Shown here one piece after another: positions 34,414-45,200 of a stretch of DNA of 64,000 nt (position 1 is the stretch's first letter; every line of letters begins with the position of its first letter). The translations under genes were made by a program, and so were the position numbers. The notes beneath the pieces were generated by a model that had not been told where the DNA came from, searched no databases, and saw only the letters and a program-made list of their open reading frames with translations. Source of the stretch: Marasmius tenuissimus. Lineage: Eukaryota; Basidiomycota; Agaricomycetes; Agaricales; Marasmiaceae. Location of the stretch: contig JAQOTA010000050.1 in the NCBI GenBank assembly GCA_029532415.1, forward strand, positions 744,001 to 808,000, given 5' to 3'.

Positions 34414-36622
34414 ATGTCCCTCACTCTCAAGTACAAAGTCTCCAAGGGTAAAAAGAAGATACTGATTGACCTAACACCTGGACCCTTTGCTTGTGTGAGT
34501 TCTTCTATCCTTTCACACTACCATGTCCTATTTCTAACCAAGGTACTCTAGATTTGTTCATTCTTGCCATTGACAAGTCTGGTATCGGTGGCTGGACTTT
34601 CGCACGCTTTTTGGGGTCAATTGGTCAACGACAACGATTTCTGGGTGGCTTTCTGACGAAGGAACAATATACCGTGCTCGCCTCCAGGTGTAACTGACTA
34701 TGAATGGTTGGTTTTCCTGTTCATCAGGAAATCTTCTTGCAAGGTATTCGGTGTAACTTTTCCTATTTACCCTGATCTGAAACCTTGCATATCAGGTGTG
34801 CGGTGTTAATTGCGGGATGGTGATATTCGAGTTCTCAAAGAGAATCTGCGAAACCTGTCTTTTGTTGGTGTACGTGTATTCATGCCTTAGGTATTTTTTT
34901 TTGCCAATTTGACCTCCTTATCGCACAGATCGGACACAACCCAATTGTTCATCGCAAACAACGGGATACATCCAGAGGCTTGCATGCAAGCTGTTCCGTT
35001 CTGTCCATGTGTGTTCCTCCATCAATGTGGAACATACTTCTGTGCTAACCCATGTATAAACAGATATAACTGGGCGTAGATACCTGAAAGAGCATATGGT
35101 CAACTTACTGTCCAAATTGCCTGTACCGTGTGCCATTGACAATACATTCTTAGTTGACAGTATGGCATGTATACAACGACTGATGATCATAAGTCGTTTA
35201 CTATGCTTACCACAATTGCATGAAGCTTGACTCCCACCATACACAAAAGATTACGGGAGCATCGAGGACCTACTATTACTCAACGCTTATTGGACGATTT
35301 CTTCGCAATGGTATCTGCCTGTCCTCACAAGCAATCACCCTCCTGGAGAAATCTGAGTATTGTCCACCTAGGGAAAAAAGACTTTCGGAAAGAGGTCAGT
35401 ACTTTTTCCTCGTCTTGCGTAATTCTGGATCTAATCTTCACTCCAAGACTGGTGACTCTTCATGGATATTTACTCCATATCTCTGAGACCTTCGATCGTG
35501 TCAAAAGCCATGAACCCGAGATCCCGTTGTACAACTATGGTTGTAGCGAATACCAAGTTTGTGTGGAACCTCTTCCTCCGACTAACTGTGGTACCTGCAG
35601 CGTGTAGGAAGTTATTTCCTGTGCATATTGCTGTGTTACATCCAAAAATCCGGGACCATCTCCTACTACGAGACACAAGAACCCTTCGTCCCAACCATCT
35701 TGTGGAACTTTTCCAGAAACACGAGGTCAACCTTGTGAATTGGGTTTATGATATCAACGATTCGCTTTTTCTTCAGCTTGCAGGCTCGGACTTGCATGAA
35801 GCAGCTATATCCTTCCCTTCACGACCTGATATATACAAGTTCATGAATCATTGCCCCCCAACAACAGTTTTTCAGCGTTTAAGTGACTTCTCCGCTCCAC
35901 GCAATGGAAGAATCGGTAACATCTACCTTCAATGCCCATCCATGTGGTCTTGCGACAATGCTTTTGTGGAGATTAGGTGCTTCGCATGCTCGCAAGTCTT
36001 CGTGTCGACTGCCACAGCAATCAGGCATTTTGATCAGGCAATGGGGTATTTGGAGTCTTACAAATCGGGACCCAATTTTCTAGTTGTTCAGAAGAACCTC
36101 GCTTCAGTAGCACTCATCCTCCTTTCTGGGCAAAGGCTTACCGGCACGAAGGCAGACGACATGGATAATGATTGGACGATCTTTGCCTGTATGTGCTGTG
36201 AATTGGCAGGTGCCGGTAAAACATTCATTGGATTGTGGAGAGCGAGTGTGAGTATGCCAAAGCCGCATATGACCACAGTTGCTGACTGTTTTCACCTCAT
36301 CCCTAGATTAAGCACTTCGAGGATTATGGCCATGGATCCCTGGGTCGGGCAGATCTAGATGGACCCGACAAACTCTTCCGTCTGGCAACTACGATCGAGA
36401 TTAACAGGTATACGGAGACCGACACGACCCGGGACTGGTGCTGTAATCATTGCCACGAATATCTGGACAAAAACTTGACGCGCGTTGGAATCATCCTCCA
36501 TTTGAAACATGAGTACGCGTTCATCTTTCAGATGTGTCCTCCTTGCGTTCAACTGTTCTTTCAATAGGCATCTCGTAGCTGATCCTAAGATTCCCAAAGA
36601 CATGTTTTACCTTGGCGTATAG
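34414..36622 (+). pseudogene. F-box protein paralogue, copy D, with in-frame TGA
   Basis: The start ACCATG at 34414 opens exon 1 (34414-34494). Exon 2 (34552-34743) holds the F-box ICSFLPLTSLVSVAGLSHAF, then NDNDFWVAF, then TGA at 34654-34656, and continues in frame with RRNNIPCSPPG, matching KKNNIPCPPSG of copy C. Exon 3 (34796-34869) has CGVNCGMVIFEFSKRICETC. Exon 4 (34929-35008) has NNGIHPEACMQAVPFCP. Later parts hold LKEHMVNLLSKLP, TLIGRFLRNGICLSSQ, NLVNWVYDINDSLFLQLAG, FVEIRCFACSQVFVST, KADDMDNDW and CNHCHEYLDKNLTRVGI. The last exon ends DMFYLGV with TAG at 36620-36622. Apart from the TGA the gene looks well kept. It is either a young pseudogene, a case of readthrough, or a sequence error. 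Confidence 0.6.
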
Positions 36623-36777
36623 TTGGTAAGGTGATTGGGCGTATTTTGTGCTTTATGTATACTGCTGTGATTTACTGCACAATTTGTCGTTGCTGTTTAG
36701 AAGATTTTTATTTTTGACAGTATATATACGAAAAGTTACAAATTCTCAAATTTGGACCCGCCGGCTGACACCCCAAG

Positions 36778-38824
36778 TTACTCCGCCCCGAAATGGTTGA
36801 GCTTACCCGTCAGCAGAGTCAATAACAAAGCATATACAGCAATGATTAATACTAGCACCTGCAGGATATTATTGGACCTGTCGTACAAAGCCCTGTCACA
36901 GTGATGATAGGCTGAGGTTTGGACCACAGTGATCACAAATCCAATTGCTGGCAAGATGTGCCAAGGGAGAATGAGAATTATTGCCCCAGCCATACATAAG
37001 TGTTGCTCACTGTCTGTAATGACCACAACACAGGCAAAAGGATAGATGATCCACTTGCTGTATCCCCAAATGACATAGCAACGGTGGACCTGGTGAAGGA
37101 TCAGATTGTTGCTTCTGTATATCCATTGCACGGCGGGATTTTCAATGTCCACTCATGCTTTGTGTGGTGATGTCCAGTCAGTTGTCCAGTCAGTTATCCA
37201 GTCGGTTGTCCAGTAGGATGTCCACTCACAGGCTGTGACCAAAATCAAACAAAAACTGTTTATTCATACGAGCATTGCTGCATTCTGGCCTTGATTATTC
37301 TAATGAAGGGAATCACCACCCAGCAAGATTGGCTTACAGTACCCGAGCCCTGGGTCTGGCCTCTGGTCAATGGTTCTTGCACCTCCCTTTTGAGCCTGGA
37401 CCTCCCTGGGGCTGATACCTATCTTTCTCTTTGAAGTGACAAGGGGCACCTTTGACAGAACCGTGGTTTTTTAATGCCGCGCAGCATTGGCCCTCCTACA
37501 AGGCCTCCCATACCTTTGGCACACCCATTTGTAGTTGCCCAGTATGGTGATCAGTACTTGAAGCACAAAGAAGCACAACGGTGCGAATAAGTGAATGGAG
37601 AATTGACAATAAGCTATATCAGGAAGGTCACTTGATGTGATTATCCTTTTATAGTTTATCAGCCCCTTTCCTTACACTCAGACCCTCGCGTCTTTCTGGC
37701 ATAACATCTTCCCATCTGCTCTTTCCACTTCCCTGGACCCAACGTTTCATGGCCTCTACAAACCATTGAACCCTAAATTAGAACAACTGTATAACAGTGC
37801 AATAAACGTGGTGGCCACTGGCTTCTGAAAGTACATAAGGGGACACAAAATCCTTACCCATTGCAGGCTGTGTCTGTGTGCCTGATCCAAGCACTGAGCA
37901 TCAAGACTTTGGATCTGGTATGAGCACAAGTAGCTTGCACTCCGCTCTTTGGCAGTTTAATCATGCTCACTGGGCAAAAAAGGTCAAACCTGTGATGATT
38001 TCCTGCCTATCAACAGCACATCTGTGACTGTATTGTGACTGACAAGCAGTGGACATCATACTGGACAACTGACTGGACAACTGACTGGACAACTGACTGG
38101 ACATCACCACACAAAGCACTAGTGGACATCAAAAATCCCGCCATGTTGTTGGTTGAAAAACCCACCATCAGGTAATCAAAGATACAACTAGGCAACAAAT
38201 CAGTTAGATGTAGAGATTGAAGGGGAAAGACGAGACTCACCTCATTAAGTAGGAGGAAAACCCATACAAACCACTTGGTTGGGGGAACGACCTCAGTGCT
38301 CGCACTCCACAATTAACAGGGTTGGTTAAGTGAGAACGTACAGTCGTGCAGTGTATTCAGAAGGTGAGGTTGTATTTATGAGGGATTTATAGAGAGGAAT
38401 ATAGTCTTTCGTCTTGATGACATTGAAGGCAACGAGAGATTGCTCTATGAGGATCCACAGAGTAGCAGTGATGTAGATGGTGTTCAGTACAAAAAGGGCG
38501 ACAATACATCTCGTGTATGCTTTTGAGGCGGGCGATTCATGGCGCTGCCAAAGGACATTCATAGCCAGGCCGAAAATCATGATATATAACCCTGTGAATG
38601 TTTTCGTATCAGTAGCGCTCTTTGTGGGGAGATTACCATGAGTTCAGGTTACCATACACCAGTAGCATTGACTATCAACACGACGGGAAAGCATTTGAGA
38701 AGAAGGTAGAGCTGCATAATAATGGTGAGCGTACCGAAAGTGTGGTGATAGGTTTGATAATGATCCACTCAACGGAGGTGAAAGGTTCTGTGACTTGTTG
38801 TACAATCTCTTCTTTCGTGGTCAT
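36778..38824 (-). pseudogene. seven-helix membrane protein gene E (DUF6534-like), 3' truncated
   Basis: Minus strand. Exon 1 is 38735-38824 (MTTKEEIVQQVTEPF, 30 codons), exon 2 is 38653-38671 (19 nt), and exon 3 starts at 38591 (IMIFGLAMNVLWQRHESPAS) and ends near 38342 at a GTACGT donor. A CIFDYLM exon lies at about 38169-38190. After an intron holding a 1 kb TIR element, the exon HRCYVIWGYSKWIIYPFACV and then an exon ending LLTLLTG (to about 36805) follow. The next exons (the RIWW and TLIIVR parts in A and B) are absent, so the protein would lack its last two or three helices. The first five exons have no stop codon in frame. Confidence 0.65.
37132..38142. mobile_element. non-autonomous TIR element (1.0 kb) with 12-bp tandem repeats in its ends
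   Basis: The ends are inverted repeats of about 94 bp (37132-37225 and 38049-38142) that start GGCGGGATTTT and contain GCTTTGTGTGGTGATGTCC. They also carry a run of about four GTCCAGTCAGTT units. No transposase is present. It lies in an intron of gene E. A target duplication was not obvious. Confidence 0.7.
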
Positions 38825-39510
38825 GTTGCACACGATCTGGAGAGTTTTAATTTCTTGTGTGTTGGTTGGAGTGCTCGGGCCGCTCAAGGAAGGAAAGTTG
38901 AGTATCCGTTTCCAGTATGGCGCAGTTCTTTTATCCTCTGGAAGTCAGTATGATTACCAAGTTCACGTTGAGCAAAAGCGGTTCTACACCGAGAATAGAT
39001 GCCCAACCTAGGATCCTCGGCGAACGCTGAAGAGAGCCGCCCTACCGCAGTTGCCCTGACTGAAGCACACACCCCTCTAATTCAGTACAGCGTGAATTGG
39101 TTTTCTTCAAGTTCAAGGCGAATTGAGTCTGTGCCAAAGCAAATGCATCCCCATCGAGGGCTGTTGTGAAGATGAATGAGATCCCGCTCATTGAACGATA
39201 TGAACACAAGCGATGCAATCACCGATGAATGTCTGACATCTGCGAAGTACTACGCGGGCGACCGTGCGGCACGACCGCCAGTGAGGTACCTATCAATATC
39301 GTAGAGACGAACTTGAGTAAGAAAGATATCTTCCATAGAGGTGCAAACACACCTGGACTTGAAACTGTTCTGCCACCACTACCAGGTCTCATATAGAGGT
39401 CACACCGCGATTTATTGACAATCTGCGCGTGGTCAAACTCTGAATTGGGAATTGTCCCCAACACTCCATAATCTCGGGCTCGATAGAGGTGAAGAGAGAG
39501 TGGGTGATCA
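38825..39510. other. 5' flank of gene E, no gene seen
   Basis: It holds the presumed promoter of gene E. A minus-strand frame at 39219-39536 runs out of the LTR and has no family resemblance. Confidence 0.3.
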
Positions 39511-40008
39511 TATTGAGCCAGCATAGTTAAATGCACAGTGAGATGAAACTAAAACCTCACATATTGACTATAAGAGAATTCTTGTGTTCTTGTAGATGCT
39601 TGCTAGAGGTGATAATCAAGTAGATTGTCCTAAAGCTTTGAGACGCAAAGTCTCCAGCTTTTATACAAGAGTCCTTGTCTATCTACGAGTCATAGAACAT
39701 AGGTAAGTGAAAATATAGCATATGGTACATATTGCATATCAGTAAGTATCAGTGCTTAAAGAGCAGAGTGAGGAAGTAGGCATAGTCATACTAGCTTTCT
39801 ATCTAAGTAATCTAGAGAGAAAGCTCAGTCAGCTTTGAATGCTATTGGGTGCAAAGCTGAACCTTGTTATAAACCATAGAGATAAGGTGTGAGTACTGAC
39901 TAACTACAGAGTCTGTCTGAGTAAGTACAGGATCTTTCATACGAGTGCAAGTGTCATAGTGAAAGAGTCTATAAATAATAGACGCGTAAACAACATGTCA
40001 ATAAAGTG
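39511..40008 (-). mobile_element. truncated Copia-type LTR, family L
   Basis: It matches 13129-13650 from the TATTGAGCCAGC end through CAATAAAGTG. The last ~30 bp (the TGTTGAACATG terminus) is missing at 40008, and the flank there has no target duplication. A deletion or recombination therefore removed the edge. Confidence 0.8.
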
Positions 40009-40099
40009 ATGGTGGTGGTTCATTTCAAGGTTAGAAATCTGTGAGAACCGTGGGAACCGGACTGTGTCTAGCAAATGCCGCCTACCGTAAACCAGTGGT

Positions 40100-40345
40100 C
40101 TTTTTCCCGTAACGGATTGAAGTCGTACATGAGCACACCGTCGTTGAGCTCGCCATTGAGCGGCGTTACTGGCTTAAAACCTGGCTCCAGAACAGTGGCC
40201 ATTCTTCCATCTTTCCTCAAAACCATTCCATCCTCACCTACATACTCGTTTTCTTCGTTACTTCGCAGATTTTATTTTGGCAGGTCCGGTTCGACAATCA
40301 TGAGCCATGACCCTCTATTGCACTGTACACTGTTGCATCGTCGAA
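40100..40345 (+). pseudogene. decayed duplicate of kinase exon 2
   Basis: The sequence GAGCACACCGTCGTTGAGCT and what follows parallels 42515-42710 of the kinase gene for about 200 bp. In translation, STPSLSSPLSGVT matches STPSSSSPLSRVT, FLKTIPSSPTYSFSSLL matches SLKTIPSPPTHSFSSLL, and the ends 'ccctctattgcac' agree. Only the Ser-rich part is present; the helix bundle and kinase are not. It is a relic of a partial local duplication. Confidence 0.65.
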
Positions 40346-40413
40346 CTTTGGCCTTTTATCAGCCTGCTGACCTTGTTGCTACTATCGCCGCAATGGGTAC
40401 TCACGTCAGATGA

Positions 40414-42109
40414 GGGAAAATTTCGGGGCCTCGCGCGAGGATGGTAATGTGTCCTAGCAGGTCCAGAGTGCTTGGGTATTCGCAGTTGGAAGAGAATTAT
40501 ACGAATGAAGGTACTTAAATAGCTCCATAGTCTACAATGATGTAGGCCCAGATATTCACGCCAGGTTCACTCAGAATGGGACTACAAATGCGACAGCCGG
40601 TCGAAAAGCCTAATTAGGGCCGTGCGCAATGAGTCGATAACGAGCTCGAGAAAGTCATCGGGAACCGCACGCGCTGCAAGAAAGAGGGGACCAAGCCAAG
40701 ATGAAAACTATTCTCGAGTTCATCAAAAAACTCTCGAGTCGGAACCCCGGAAAATTAAAAACGAGCTTCGAGTAAATAAAAAAACTGGCACCTGCTAGCT
40801 AATGAACGCCTTTGATGAGTTGACAAGAGAGTTGACAGAATGAAATCGCGAGTTCTCCATCACGAGAGGATAGGTTGATCTCGTCGCACATCCAGAAATG
40901 ACCTGCTCGAATGCATCCAATCGGCAAGGTATTCAGGCAGGCTCACGAATGCCTAAGCGAACGAGGGGAGAAACTACAGAAGTAACAGAAAACGGTGATA
41001 CTGGGGGAACACAGAGCTAACCCGATTGAGATGCTCGCTATCACACATATGAGGAAACAATAATCCACCATGACAAGATTTCAGGCCGTGAGAGCTGTTG
41101 TAGATATCCGTCTGCAGTGCTTGTTGAATGTAGCTTGTAGTGGACTAATTGTTGCTGAGTAGGGTGTAATTCGTCCGTAGATGTATCGGTTTCCCCCGAT
41201 CGGGAAGCCTATGTGCGCGCAGTCGAATTACATTTGCTTGTTGACCTATTGTCCTTAAGGAAGTCAAGTATATACCCCACCGTTTTCCGCTGTCCTGCAC
41301 GAGCAACTATCCCAGAACACCAATAATCCCCCTCCAGGGGTCGCCAAAGGGACATAAACGGGGACGACAATGAATTCTACGAGACCCTGAAGTCTGACGG
41401 CGGAGAGCCGGGAGGAAAATGGAGTGCAATTAGCTAGAATGAGCTTCTTAGGAGCACCATTGAGGGTGCAAGTCATTTGAGTGCAGACCAAAAGGGGCGC
41501 GATAACCTCATGGCAAGGGTTCGGATGATACCCACGCCCGTGTATCAACAACCTTTTCGTTCGTTGGAGAATGATCGATCGACATCCCTGGAATCCCCGT
41601 CTTCTCTATAGATTATTGCTGGCCTCTCTTTCATCATTCCTGTAGAGAACAATGACGACAGGATACGATACCATGTCGGTGGTAGTTGTGCCGTAGGGAA
41701 CGTTTTGGGAAGGCAAGAATCATATGCAATCGACCACTGCATGGCGTAGTCATTCCACGCGTATTTGGGTGTCTATGGTCGATGTCGTGCCGCTACCACC
41801 GCTTTTTGGTGGGTGGTCTTGACTTGTAGCGCTCAGGGTCCATTACTTCAAACTCGAGTTCCGTACGCACAAAAGATATTCGGGAGATGAAAAGGCCGAA
41901 ACTGCCCGAATAACGATTGTTCCATATCACAGAAGTGAGAGGGCCTTGTGTCATTGAGGTTTCCGGCGAAACCTGTGGAAACGGGACCGACGCTACACAA
42001 GTCATTCCCGAGGCGCAGCACCCTGCGATCTTCAAGGGAACTTAACAATGGAAGCTGTAGCAGAGAATGAATATTGCTTTTGGCTGTTGGAAAGGGGTGC
42101 TCTGGAAAA
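40414..42109. other. spacer upstream of the kinase gene
   Basis: No gene or repeat with a second copy was recognised. Minus-strand frames at 41264-41551 and 41848-42225 are short, have no splice chain and resemble nothing known to me. Confidence 0.35.
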
Positions 42110-42118
42110 CATATATAA
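42110..42118 (+). promoter_or_regulatory. TATA-like box of the kinase gene
   Basis: CATATATAAG lies about 100 bp before the ATG at 42219, a reasonable distance for a fungal core promoter. Confidence 0.45.
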
Positions 42119-42218
42119 GCCAGGCCCTCGCAAGCGCTAGCGTTTCTTGAATACCTTTCCATAGGTTCTATTCTTGTGCTTGAAAACTGACAACGAGGGA
42201 CAAAATCAACGTATAACA

Positions 42219-45200
42219 ATGGCATGCAACATTACGAGTTTGAAGGTGTGGGAAAACTCGGAGTCCGGACCGCCGGTAAGCATTGATCCTTGAACCTTGA
42301 CTGCCAAAAATGGAAATCTGTCCGAGGGTGCTGATGCTTCTCGTCGCCGTTGCCAGACTTCTTTGCGCTTCTCCACCACCACGTCGATGACGATGCAAAC
42401 TTCCAAGTCGTCATCGTCGCCATCGCCGTCCCCCTCATCGTCGTCGTCGCCCTCGCTATCGCCATCACCTCCCCTGCCCTCGCCGTCGAGCTCAGGGTCG
42501 CGCTCCCGAGGTCACTCCTTCACAAGCACACCGTCGTCAAGCTCGCCATTGAGCAGAGTCACTTCCTCGGAATCTGACTCGGGGGAAACGGTCATTCCTT
42601 CATCTTCACTCAAAACTATACCATCGCCGCCCACACACTCGTTTTCCTCGTTACTTTTCGCCTCAGAAGGCTCAGATCAACAGACATGGCCCTCTATTGC
42701 ACAAATGGAATCTCATGAATCGTCATCTTCGTTTCGTACCCGGTCAAGAAGTCCTGGAAGGATTGAGAATATGCCCAAGATGGAGAATGAGAAGGGTTCG
42801 AGCTCATCGTTCAGCTGGTGGGGTCGGAGTGACGACGATGGGAAGGGTGCTGAGAGGGATGCTAAGCGGAGAGCAGAGATGGTCAGCGCGCTCAGACCTT
42901 GGTCAGACGGGAGTCCTGGACCGCCGCAGAAGAAACCTGGCGTGCCCCAGGAGCAGACGGAGGGTTGGATTGCCACCAGACAGGTGAGTAGTATTTTCTA
43001 CGAATTTTTTGGCAATTTCTTTGCGTTTGGGCGCTCGCTACCTGGCTCTATGCGCCCAATTATGGCCCAATATGGCCAGGCTCGTTCGTTTGAGTCAAAC
43101 CTTCCAAGTCAAGCTCTATAACAGCATATTGCGGGTTGCGAGGGCTACGTGTCGTTTACTGCGCGAACCATATACTGGTTTTCCTGTGTCGTTTTGCTCT
43201 CAGCGAGCCGCCCATTTTCTTGGTGGTACCGCCATCACTAAATCAGACGCGTGCGACGCGTCTTGACGCCTTTTTCATGCTGTTTTCAAATTACTATTGC
43301 TGTGCAGTACCGTGCTGACTCATTTGTTTTACAGCGAGTCGCTCAAGCTGCACGCTCCGTCCTAGGAACTGCTGTTGACGTTACACACGAAGCACTCGTC
43401 CTCAGCACCGACCTTCTGGAGTTTGCTCCGATTCCGGGCCTGTCCGCTTGTGCCCGGACGCTCCTGATGATATGGGATTCGCTACAGATGGTCGACGTAA
43501 GTACCATACCGTCTGTTAACACGAATACGGATTGATGTGACTTCAATTCAGCTCAATCGGTTGCAATGTCTTCGTCTGACTGAAAGATGTGCGGAAATCT
43601 TGCTCTCGGTCAGACAAGAGGTCCACGAAGCCGGTGATCAGGTCACGGAGGAGTTGAAGCTCCCTATTGCAAAGTTAACCGAGTACGTATCTATTTAAAT
43701 CCGTTTCGTTTCGTTCTAACCTTGTACTGACCTTTCATAAAGGTCTTTCAACACGGTCTACCTCTTCCTACAGAAACAAGCTCATCGTCCATTTTTGAAG
43801 CGTTACCTCAAGCGCGACGAGATCTTGAAGCAGATTCAAGGTTGCGATTCAGAGTTACAGGAGGCTTTGGGAATGTTCAGTGTGAGTGGTCCGTTTTGGC
43901 TTTCATCTGTAATGGTGACCTTGACGTGGCATTCATTAGCTCTCAATCCAAATTCGGATCCTCAAGCAAGTTCAAGCGTCCGAGTCTCGTCGTCAACAGG
44001 AGAGCAAGATGATCCTGGATGAGGTTGTGCAAGACCGCAAGGAAAGGGAGGAAGACCGGATGCTCAGGGAAGCAGACAGGAGGGAGAGGGAGGCTGACAG
44101 GGAGGAGAGACTCCGGTTGGGTGGTCTGAGTCCTCCACTATCTCCGCCGTCGTATCCTAGCTCTGCCTCGACCGTTACGCTAGGTCAGACGAGCAATGGG
44201 ACCATCACCCCTGGCAACCCAGAGACTAGCACTATAACAGGGGTACAACCGCCTGCCGGGCCTTCGACCTATCCTGCTGGTCCGTTATACACCACCTACC
44301 CACTCTCTCCTACCATTTCAGGGCAGTCCACTTCCAAGTCGAGCGTTGTCACTGCTACTGGACCGTCTACTCCCACACCAGCACCGGCACCGCCTTCATC
44401 TAATCAACCTCCTCCGCTGAAGATTCCGTCGATCTCCCTACCACATCAAGTTCTCTCACCGGTACCTACCTCTCCCTCTTCTCTTCTCAAAGCTCTCGAA
44501 ACCATACGTGTACATCAAAACCTCTCCGATGCAGCTCTTGACGCACAGGACCTTCGGAACCTGATGAGGGAAGCGTTGGCAACCGGCAGCGATGTCGAGA
44601 TGCTGCAAGTTCTCGGAGTCGGAAGGGAAGAGATGCCTGAAGCTATCAAGACGATGCAGCGAGCTCTCGAGGTGGTCGTCGAGAGGGAGAGTCGGGAGGA
44701 TGAGGAAACAAGAAGGTTGAGGGAATTCCAGACTGAGATGGTTGGTGGGTTCCAGCAGAAGAATGGGGATGCCGGGATTGCGAAACCTGCGAGACCCCCT
44801 GTTTCGAGGAGCTCGAGTGCTACGAGTCGGGTTAGTTATAACCTTGCGAAGATGGCTCGGAGGATTTCGGTGCAGAGCGGGATTCCGACTGTGCATGAGG
44901 ACGGACCGGCGATGATGACTTCTTCGGACCTTGGGAATGGGAATGGGGGGATGAAGGGGAAGAAGAGTGGTGTGGGGATGAGGCGAAGCAAGACTACGTC
45001 TACTCGGATGAGCAAGTCGAGTTCGAGTAGTGACAGTGGAATTAGTGGGGTCAGCGCCGGAGGAAGTGGTGGAAGCGGTGGGAGTCAACCCAAGGACACC
45101 TTGGACCGGGAGTTTATCGAGAGCGGGATCGATGCATTGCGGAGGATGAGTCGAGGAGTTGACAAGGAGTTGAGCTTACCGAGCTGGACTATCACTAGGT

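Noticed and set aside
44456..45088. Long minus-strand frame of 210 codons opposite the kinase linker
   Set aside because: It is a shadow of the Ser/Pro-rich coding strand, with skewed Ser/Arg/His composition.
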